A DNA stretch of 64,000 nt, from NCBI RefSeq assembly GCF_030758975.1, contig NZ_CP132359.1, positions 3,660,008 through 3,724,007 on the forward strand. The letters run 5' to 3'. Under the pieces are notes generated by a model. That model was not told the origin of the DNA, did no database searches, and saw only the letters and a program-made list of their open reading frames with translations. Source of the stretch: Bosea beijingensis. GTDB lineage: Bacteria > Pseudomonadota > Alphaproteobacteria > Rhizobiales > Beijerinckiaceae. Of the stretch, positions 58,203 through 64,000 are shown piece by piece. A program made the translations under genes and the position numbers. Each line of letters begins with the position of its first letter. The stretch's first letter is position 1.

Positions 58203-58976
58203 TCAGGCCGTCTTTCGCGCCGCGCGCTTGGCGAGGAAGGCTTCCATCATCCGCGCCGGCTCGCCGGTGGCGTAGGCGGCGCGCTGATTGCGGATGCCGG
58301 CCGCGAGACATTCGCGGAAGCTCTCCTCGGTGATCTCGCGGAAGCGGGCCTTGTTGAGGCGCATGGCGACCGGCGGCTTGCCGGCAAGCTCCTCGGCCAG
58401 CGCGAGCGAGGCCTGCATCACCTGCTCCTTCGGCACGATCCGGTTGATCAGGCCGATGCGGAAGCACTCGTCGGCATCCATCATCCGGCCGGTCAGGGTC
58501 AGGTCGATGGTGCGGGCGACCCCGATCATCTCCTTCATGATCCAGGGGCCGGTGACCGAGGCGATGCCGGAATTGATCTCGGGCTGGCCCATGGTGACGC
58601 CGGCATGGCCGACGCGCAGGTCGCAGAGCAGTGCGACCTGGAAGGCGGAGCCCGCCGCGACGCCGTTCAGCGCCGCGATCAGCGGCTTCGAAAGCGAGCG
58701 CATGCGGTCATAGAGACGCTCCCATTCGCCCATCCACAGTTCGGCGCGGTCCGGATCGAAGGTCTTGGTCTCGTTCAGGTCCTGGCCGGCGCCGAAGGCG
58801 CGCTCGCCCGCACCCGTCAGGATGATCGCGCGGACGGCCTCGTTCGCCTCCATCTCGTCGAAACAGGCCACCAGCCGCTCGCGCATCGGCGCGTTCCAGG
58901 CGTTCAGGATCTCGGGGCGGTTGAGCGTGATGATGCCGACCGCGCCACGCACCTCGACCAGAACAGAGTCTTTCAT
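58203..58976 (-). CDS. Enoyl-CoA hydratase/isomerase-family protein
   Basis: The 257-residue crotonase has the two oxyanion-hole segments RAFGAGQDLNE and LNGVAAGSAFQVALLCDLRV, and the active-site loop TMGQPEINSGIASVTGPW with a candidate catalytic Glu. It is near the size of CaiD. GGAGAGCGCT precedes the ATG. It is first in the minus-strand operon with binding protein, ATPase, permease and CoA ligase, divergent from the IclR gene, with the shared operator-like sequence at 58997-59011 in its promoter. Confidence 0.87.
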   Translation of the reverse strand: MKDSVLVEVRGAVGIITLNRPEILNAWNAPMRERLVACFDEMEANEAVRAIILTGAGERAFGAGQDLNETKTFDPDRAELWMGEWERLYDRMRSLSKPLIAALNGVAAGSAFQVALLCDLRVGHAGVTMGQPEINSGIASVTGPWIMKEMIGVARTIDLTLTGRMMDADECFRIGLINRIVPKEQVMQASLALAEELAGKPPVAMRLNKARFREITEESFRECLAAGIRNQRAAYATGEPARMMEAFLAKRAARKTA

Positions 58977-58996
58977 AGCGCTCTCCGATGGATATT

Positions 58997-59011
58997 TATT
59001 GCAATGCGATA
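58997..59011. promoter_or_regulatory. IclR operator candidate, copy 1
   Basis: TATTGCAATGCGATA lies 21 bp before the hydratase ATG in an AT-rich stretch. An exact inverted copy occurs at 59983-59997 in front of the oxidase operon. In both cases the sequence has the same orientation relative to the gene it precedes. Confidence 0.75.
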
Positions 59012-59097
59012 ATTTCTATTGAAAATATTACGGAGGCGGCTCACCTTGTCAAGGCCGTTCCTCGCAGCCATTGATCGCGCCAAGGAGAGCAGGCCCG

Positions 59098-59922
59098 ATG
59101 ACGATGCCCGAAGAGAGACAGACCGGCCGCAGGCGCGCGGCCGCGCCGGCCGACCAGGCGCCCCGCAAGGACGACGCGCTGATGGTCAATTCGGTGGAGA
59201 AGGCCTTTCGCGTGCTCTCGGCCTTCGGTCGCCAGCACCAGACGCTGAACCTGTCGCAGGTCGCATCTGAAACGGGGATGGATGTCAGCGCCGCCCAGCG
59301 CTTCACCCATACGCTCACCAAGCTCGGATACCTGCGCAAGGACGCACAGACCAAGCGCTTCGAGCTGACGGCGAAGACGCTCGATCTCGGCTACCATTTC
59401 GTCCGCAGCAGCCGGTTGCTCGACCGGGCGATGCCTTATCTCATGCATCTCAGCAAGGAGACCGAGGAGACGGTGAACCTGACCGTGCGCGAGGAGACCG
59501 AGATCATCTTCGTCTCGCGCTTCCTCAGCCGGCACGTCCTCAACACCGACGTCATCATCGGCACGCGCATGCCCGCCTATGCCACGGCGCCGGGCATCGC
59601 CATGCTGTCGCGCCTGCCCGAGGACGAGGCGATGGCGATCATCGACGCCTCCGACCGCCGCGTCTACACGCCCTCCACGACCTGGCAGCGCGAGGCTCTG
59701 CGCGAAAAGCTGCGCCGGTCGGCGGCGCAGGGCTACGCCACGGCCTTCGAGGAAGTCTATATCGGCGACGCCTCGATCGCCGCCGTGGTGGTCGACCATC
59801 ACGGCCGCCCGGAGGCCGCCGTCAACATCGCGACCTCGACCTCGCGCTATAGCCATGAGGAGGTCGTCTCGCGCTTCTCCTCGCTGGTCATCGCCGCCGC
59901 TCACGCCATCTCGCGCGTCTGA
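59098..59922 (+). CDS. IclR-family transcriptional regulator
   Basis: The 274-residue regulator has a winged helix (about 35-95: NSVEKAFRVLSAFGRQHQTL, LSQVASETGMDVSAAQRFTH). The IclR effector domain follows (about 105-270: LMHLSKETEETVNLTVREET, RMPAYATAPGIAMLSRLPED, AAVVVDHHGRPEAAVNI). ATG 59098 follows AAGGAG. It sits between the two arms of the locus. The identical 15-bp sequence before the hydratase and oxidase operons is its likely binding site. Confidence 0.9.
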   Translation: MTMPEERQTGRRRAAAPADQAPRKDDALMVNSVEKAFRVLSAFGRQHQTLNLSQVASETGMDVSAAQRFTHTLTKLGYLRKDAQTKRFELTAKTLDLGYHFVRSSRLLDRAMPYLMHLSKETEETVNLTVREETEIIFVSRFLSRHVLNTDVIIGTRMPAYATAPGIAMLSRLPEDEAMAIIDASDRRVYTPSTTWQREALREKLRRSAAQGYATAFEEVYIGDASIAAVVVDHHGRPEAAVNIATSTSRYSHEEVVSRFSSLVIAAAHAISRV

Positions 59923-59941
59923 GAAAGCGGCACCGGAGGTC

Positions 59942-59968
59942 TTGACAGAACGAAATACGACTTATCAA
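59942..59968 (+). promoter_or_regulatory. Promoter candidate of the oxidase operon
   Basis: TTGACA (59942-59947) and TATCAA (59963-59968) form a sigma70-like pair with a 15-bp spacer, just upstream of the operator candidate at 59983-59997. Confidence 0.5.
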
Positions 59969-59982
59969 AATCCACGAACTTA

Positions 59983-59997
59983 TATCGCATTGCAATA
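59983..59997. promoter_or_regulatory. IclR operator candidate, copy 2
   Basis: TATCGCATTGCAATA is the exact reverse complement of the site at 58997-59011. It lies 13 bp before the first gene of the oxidase operon and downstream of the TTGACA promoter, a position suited to repression. Confidence 0.75.
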
Positions 59998-60010
59998 TAT
60001 CTGAGATCAA

Positions 60011-60325
60011 ATGGAACGTTCCCAGGCGCAGTTCCGCCGCGTGGCATTCCGGGGCGGAGCGGCGGTGACCCTCAGCTTCGATGGCGTGCCGATCCACGCG
60101 ACCGGCGGTGACAGCGTTCTCGCCGCACTGCTGGAGAACGGCGCCCTCGTCCGCCGGCTGGAATTCGGGGCCGCGCCGCGCGCCGGCTTCTGCCTGATGG
60201 GCGCCTGCCAGGATTGTTGGGTCTGGAGCGCGGCCGGCGGCCGGATCAGGGCCTGCACCACGCCTGTTAGCGAAGGCATGGAGCTCTTCGCCGAACCGCA
60301 GGGCATGGTACCTGCCCATGGCTGA
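60011..60325 (+). CDS. [2Fe-2S] subunit of an HcnA/opine-oxidase-like enzyme
   Basis: The 104-residue protein is related to the small ferredoxin-like subunit HcnA. It has four Cys in the order C61-x4-C66-x2-C69-x12-C82 (GFCLMGACQDCWVW, RACTTPVSEGM), which bind a plant-type [2Fe-2S] cluster. It overlaps the next gene by 8 bp. Together with the two flavoprotein genes it should form a three-subunit membrane-linked amine or opine dehydrogenase. Confidence 0.87.
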   Translation: MERSQAQFRRVAFRGGAAVTLSFDGVPIHATGGDSVLAALLENGALVRRLEFGAAPRAGFCLMGACQDCWVWSAAGGRIRACTTPVSEGMELFAEPQGMVPAHG

Positions 60326-61679
60326 GATCGTCATCATCGGCGCCGGCCCGGCCGGGATCAGCGCCGCGGAGCTGCTGGTTGCGAACGGGCTGAAGCCCAT
60401 CCTGATCGATGAAGGCGCCCGCGCCGGCGGACAGGGCTATCGCCGGCCAGCCGATGACCTCGCTCTCGACATGGCCAGGCTGATGGGCTCCGAGGCTGGT
60501 CGATACGCCGCCCTGCATGCCCGCTTCGCCGCCCTGCAGCCCCGGATCGACTACCGGCCCCAGACATTGGTCTGGGCGATCGACGGCAAGCGCCTGCATC
60601 TGCTGCGCGACGGCCGGGCCGAGACGCTCGATTGCGAAAGGCTGCTGATCGCCAGCGGGGCGATGGACCGGATCGCGCCTCTGCCGGGCTGGACGACGCC
60701 CGGCGTCTTCACGCTCGGCGGAGCGCAGGTCGCGCTCAAGGACCAGGGCTGCCTGATCGGCAGCCGCGTCGCCTTCCTCGGCTCCTCGCCATTGCTGACG
60801 CTGGCAGCAAAGCAATACCGCGCCATGGGTGCCGAGATCGCCGTAATCGCCGATACGACGCCATTCTCCGCCAAGCTCGCCGCGATGCCGGCCCTGCTCG
60901 GCGCGCCGCGCACGCTATTGCGCGGGCTCTGGTACATGGCGTCGGCCCTGCGCGCGGGCATCCCGATGCTGCATGGCGTGACACCGGTCGCCGTCGAAGG
61001 AGACGGCCGCGTCGAGGCTCTCGTCCTGCGTGACGGCAGCGGACGGGAACGGCGGTTTGCCTGCGACGCAATCGCGCTCGGCTATGGCCTGAAGCCCGAG
61101 ACGCAGCTCGCCGATCTCGCTGGGGCAGCCTTCGCCTATGATCCGGATTTCCGCTTGTTCCTGCCGAAGATCGACGGCTTCGGCCGGGCACGGCCGGGGC
61201 TCTACCTCGCCGGCGACGGCGTGCGGATAGGCGGCGCCGATGCGGCCGAGGTGAGCGGGACGCTCGCCGCCCATGCCATCCTCTCCGATCTCGGCCGGGC
61301 GCAGGACATTGTGATCAGGCCGCTGGCGCGGCGTGTCACCCGGCTGCGCGATTTCCAGCGCGGATTGGCCCGCGCCTTCATCTGGCCGAAGGAGCAGATC
61401 GCCGCCCTCCCCGCTTCCGTCACGCTCTGCCGCTGCGAGAACGTCTCCATCGGCGAGGTGCGCACCGCCATGGCGAAGGCGCTCGGCCCCGTCGAGGTCA
61501 ACCGCGTCAAGGCGATGACCCGCTGCGGCATGGGCCGCTGCCAGGGCCGCGTCTGCGGGCCGGCCCTGCAGGAGATCGTCGCGACGGGAACAGGACAAGG
61601 CGGAGAAGCCGCCGGCCGCCTGCGCGGGCAGGCACCGGTCAAGCCGATCGCGCTCGCCGCTGCGGAAGAACCGGCATGA
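60318..61679 (+). CDS. FAD/NAD(P)-dependent oxidoreductase, HcnB/opine-oxidase subunit A-like
   Basis: The 453-residue flavoprotein has an N-terminal FAD loop EIVIIGAGPAGISAAELLVA, an NAD-like second loop SRVAFLGSSPLLTLAAKQY, and GLYLAGDGVRIGGADAAEVS. A C-terminal BFD-like [2Fe-2S] region contains LCRCENVSIGEV and MTRCGMGRCQGRVCGPAL. This is the layout of HcnB and OoxA. It overlaps the next gene by 4 bp. Electrons probably pass through it between the DadA-like subunit and the ferredoxin-like subunit. Confidence 0.87.
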   Translation: MAEIVIIGAGPAGISAAELLVANGLKPILIDEGARAGGQGYRRPADDLALDMARLMGSEAGRYAALHARFAALQPRIDYRPQTLVWAIDGKRLHLLRDGRAETLDCERLLIASGAMDRIAPLPGWTTPGVFTLGGAQVALKDQGCLIGSRVAFLGSSPLLTLAAKQYRAMGAEIAVIADTTPFSAKLAAMPALLGAPRTLLRGLWYMASALRAGIPMLHGVTPVAVEGDGRVEALVLRDGSGRERRFACDAIALGYGLKPETQLADLAGAAFAYDPDFRLFLPKIDGFGRARPGLYLAGDGVRIGGADAAEVSGTLAAHAILSDLGRAQDIVIRPLARRVTRLRDFQRGLARAFIWPKEQIAALPASVTLCRCENVSIGEVRTAMAKALGPVEVNRVKAMTRCGMGRCQGRVCGPALQEIVATGTGQGGEAAGRLRGQAPVKPIALAAAEEPA

Positions 61680-62848
61680 GCACGCAAACGACCGACGTCG
61701 CGATCGTCGGCGGCGGATTGATCGGGGCCTGGACCGCCTTCTTCCTCGCAAAGCGCGGCCAGCGTGTGACGCTGATCGAGAAGGGCGTCGTCGGAGAACA
61801 GTCGAGCGGCGTCAATTTCGGCAATCTGCGCCTGCAGGGCCGCTTTCCCGGCCAGTACCCGCTGTCGCTGCGCTCGCAGGCGCTGTGGGAGGATTTCGAG
61901 GCGCTGATCGGCGAGGATTGCGAGTTCGAACAGACCGGCCATCTCTACCTCGCCTATGACGAAGAGGAGCACACGAAGCTCGAAGGCTATGCAAAGGTCT
62001 CCGAAGCCTATGGGCTCGCGATCGAACGGGTCGGCCCCGCCGATCTGCGCCGTCGCTGGCCCTGGCTCAGCGAGCGCGCCGTCGCCGCAACCTTCTCTGC
62101 CCGCGATGCCACCGCCAATCCAAGGCTGGCTACTCCGGCCGTGGCACGAGCGGCTGCGAGACAGGGCGCCACCATCCTGGAAAACACACGCGTCACGGCC
62201 GTCGAGCGCTCCGGCGACGGCTTTTCGCTGACGCTGGCCGACGGCAACCGGATAAGCTCCGGCGCTCTGGTCAACTGTGCCGGGGCCTGGGCGCTGGAAA
62301 TCGCGGAGCGCTTCGGCGAGACCGCGCCGGTCTTCCCGGCCGGGCCGCCGCAATTCGTGACCGAGCCGTTCCCCTACCGGATCGAACCCTCGGTACAGGC
62401 GATCGACGGCTCGGTGATCTTCCGCCAGATTCCGCGCGGCAACATCATCCTCGCCGGCTACCCGCGCACGGCGGCCGATCCGCAGGCGAACCACGCCCCG
62501 GTGCCGCCCGCCAAGACGCTCGCAGCGATGCGGGCGCTCGCCCGTGTCGCGCCGATGCTGGCGCAATGCCATGTCATCCGCGTCTGGTCCGGCATCGAGG
62601 CCTATCTGCCGGACATGATCCCGGTGATCGGCCGCAGCGGAACGACGCCCGGTCTGTTCCATGCCTTCGGTTTCTGCGGCCACGGCTTCCAGATCGGCCC
62701 CGGCGTCGGCCTTTGCCTCAGCGAAATGATCCTCGACGGCGAAACGCAGACGCCGCTAGAGCCCTTCGCGATCACCCGTTTCCGCGCGGCCGCAACCGTG
62801 AGCGAAAAGTTTCTGCGGGAATTCGACAGCGCTCCGAAGCGGGCATAG
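61676..62848 (+). CDS. DadA-like FAD-dependent amine/amino-acid oxidase subunit (HcnC-like)
   Basis: The 390-residue flavoprotein has the N-terminal FAD loop VAIVGGGLIGAWTAFFLAKR, SSGVNFGNLRLQGR, ALVNCAGAWALEIAERFG and the C-terminal GLFHAFGFCGHGFQIGPGVG. It belongs to the DadA/sarcosine-oxidase-like group and is the catalytic subunit of HcnABC- and opine-oxidase-type complexes. The substrate is probably an N-substituted amino acid or secondary amine. The upstream CoA ligase and hydratase may process the released carboxylate. Confidence 0.87.
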   Translation: MSTQTTDVAIVGGGLIGAWTAFFLAKRGQRVTLIEKGVVGEQSSGVNFGNLRLQGRFPGQYPLSLRSQALWEDFEALIGEDCEFEQTGHLYLAYDEEEHTKLEGYAKVSEAYGLAIERVGPADLRRRWPWLSERAVAATFSARDATANPRLATPAVARAAARQGATILENTRVTAVERSGDGFSLTLADGNRISSGALVNCAGAWALEIAERFGETAPVFPAGPPQFVTEPFPYRIEPSVQAIDGSVIFRQIPRGNIILAGYPRTAADPQANHAPVPPAKTLAAMRALARVAPMLAQCHVIRVWSGIEAYLPDMIPVIGRSGTTPGLFHAFGFCGHGFQIGPGVGLCLSEMILDGETQTPLEPFAITRFRAAATVSEKFLREFDSAPKRA

Positions 62849-62901
62849 CCGAGCCGAGCAATCGATTCATCCGGGCAGCGCGGTCCGGTCTCGCCCGGGC
62901 G

Positions 62902-64000
62902 TCAAAAGCTGCGCTCGACGAAGAGCTGCGCCGAGCTCTGGCGGCCGTTGAGGCTCGCGGCGCGCGCATTTCCGGCAAGGTCGAGCTTTTGCCAGGCGAG
63001 CGAGCCTTCCAGGCCGAGCCGCAGCCCATCGATCGGTGCCCAGATCAGATTCGCCGCCACGCGGTCGATCTGGATCCTGCCCGCCAGCCCGGATGGATTC
63101 GGCACCGAAAGCCGGTAGCGGCTGATATAGGCGTTGCTCGACCACTCATCCGTCCATTCGCGCCCGATCGCGATCACACCGGTCCAGCCGCGCATCGTGA
63201 GGTCGCTGGTCAGGACTGAAAAAGCGGTGCGCTGGTCGAGCCGCGAGCCGAGATAGGGAGCGGCGTTGACCGCGCCGGCAATCTGGGCCGTCAGCGTCAG
63301 CGGCCGGTCCAGCACAGTCCGCTCCCAGGTCGCGCCAAGGATGGCGGCCCGGCCGAGGCGGTGGGCGCCGCCGGCGCCCGGCACGTCCCGCACCGCGACG
63401 CCGCCATGCAGCGTCAGCCCATCCTGTTCATAGAGCAGGCGCACGACACCGTCCGGGAAGCGGCTTCCCGCCGGCACCACCGTGCGCCGGTCGACCGCGG
63501 TGTCCTCGGCCGAAAGCGACAGGCCGAGCCCGTCGGTCAATTGCCGCTCATAGCCGATCAGCGCGACGGTGCGGCTTGGAATGCGCCCGATGAAGGCGAA
63601 GTCGCCGCCGGTCCAGAAATCGAAGCGCGAGCCTGCCAGCCCGAAGGCGAAGGCCCCGAAGGTGACGCTGGCTTCGCTCATGGTGAGCTCGCTGCCGCCC
63701 TCGCTATTGGTGTCCACGGAGAACTCGAAGGCGCTCGCCAGATAGCGGCCGTCGGCGAGCGTCTGCCCGGTCTCGATCCGGAAGCTGCTGCTCAGGGGAA
63801 AGCTGGACGCATTCTGCGGCACCTGCCCTGTTGCCCGCGCCAGCGCATTCGCCTTGTAATCGTCGCGCTGGATACCGGCATTGACCGTGCCCGAGATCGC
63901 GATGCAGGTGTTGGAGAGGGGCGCGATGAAGCCGCGGGGGCTGTCATCGGCTCCGTCCTCGCCTTCCTCCTCCTCGTCATCGTCGTGGGGGGGCCCCGCC
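62902..64000 (-). CDS. Porin-like outer-membrane beta-barrel protein (5' end outside window)
   Basis: The frame is open from the window end to the stop at 62902, about 365 residues, without its N-terminus. It alternates short hydrophobic beta strands (VALIGYERQLTDGLGLSLSA, LTLHGGVAVRDVPG, WTGVIAIGREWTDEW) and ends in FVERSF, the C-terminal Phe signal for barrel assembly. RGFIAPLSNTCIAISGTVNA resembles the start of rhizobial porins. An unusual acidic stretch (DDDEEEEGEDGADD) lies just before the barrel. ATG/GTG starts inside the window are not used. Confidence 0.75.
   Translation of the reverse strand, partial: AGPPHDDDEEEEGEDGADDSPRGFIAPLSNTCIAISGTVNAGIQRDDYKANALARATGQVPQNASSFPLSSSFRIETGQTLADGRYLASAFEFSVDTNSEGGSELTMSEASVTFGAFAFGLAGSRFDFWTGGDFAFIGRIPSRTVALIGYERQLTDGLGLSLSAEDTAVDRRTVVPAGSRFPDGVVRLLYEQDGLTLHGGVAVRDVPGAGGAHRLGRAAILGATWERTVLDRPLTLTAQIAGAVNAAPYLGSRLDQRTAFSVLTSDLTMRGWTGVIAIGREWTDEWSSNAYISRYRLSVPNPSGLAGRIQIDRVAANLIWAPIDGLRLGLEGSLAWQKLDLAGNARAASLNGRQSSAQLFVERSF

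Noticed and set aside
1-64000. CRISPR array, tRNA, rRNA or transposase genes
   Set aside because: I looked for regularly spaced repeats, tRNA-like cloverleaf ends and DDE-type or tyrosine recombinase motifs and saw none. The palindromic elements have no coding part.

Overview
The window is high-GC DNA with tightly packed operons (many ATGA or TGATG overlaps). Gene content is typical of a metabolically versatile soil or plant-associated alphaproteobacterium of the Hyphomicrobiales. A Bosea- or Methylobacterium-like genome is my best guess, from the Aap-type amino-acid transporter, the many ABC importers and the GTCATCCCGG-type palindromic repeats. I see no rRNA, tRNA, CRISPR array, transposase or phage gene. 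The region reads as a series of catabolic islands, each with its own regulator.

Layout. (1) 1-4.8 kb: the end of aapJ, then a GntR-regulated aapQ-aapM pair in the opposite orientation, bracketed by two related dual-specificity-type phosphatases. A perfect 16-bp inverted repeat covers the aapQ promoter. (2) 5.1-12.1 kb: nitrogen salvage: amidase plus AtzH/HpxZ-like protein, PhnA-domain protein, carboxymuconolactone-decarboxylase-family protein, nitrilase, two class III aminotransferases and a PuuR-like regulator. (3) 12.5-27.4 kb: a peptide-type ABC importer without ATPases, a cytosine-deaminase-like amidohydrolase, then a PucR-flanked operon (NCS2 permease, ankyrin-TPR protein, AllH, AllF, AllG, carbamate kinase). 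This operon fits oxalurate phosphorolysis to oxamate and carbamoyl phosphate, with ATP recovery. (4) 28.3-46.7 kb: a large amino-sugar and peptidoglycan-salvage locus: murQ-nagR-like-SIS deaminase-nagA-pfkB on the minus strand, anmK, then a plus-strand operon of ABC importer, GNAT, murA and GlcNAc-kinase-like protein. A sugar ABC operon led by a PP2C-like phosphatase follows. Three promoters in this locus share a TGG(T/A)(C/T)(C/T) direct repeat with an 11-bp period, which suggests one regulon. (5) 46.8-52.7 kb: an amino-acid-adenylating enzyme, carrier protein, atypical GNAT protein and polysaccharide flippase in one operon. Next to it are a NAD(P)-binding-type protein and the wreck of a PuuE-like polysaccharide deacetylase. 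(6) 52.7-62.8 kb: CoA ligase, Pot-type ABC importer, enoyl-CoA hydratase, IclR regulator and a three-subunit HcnABC/opine-oxidase-like flavoenzyme. The IclR operator candidate occurs, identical over 15 bp, in front of both divergent arms. (7) The window ends in the 5'-truncated gene of a porin-like protein.

Four of the five ABC importers encoded here have no ATP-binding subunit in the window. Four palindromic repeat elements (two different families) lie between or inside genes. All functional statements rest on reading the sequence and on family knowledge; no database search was possible.
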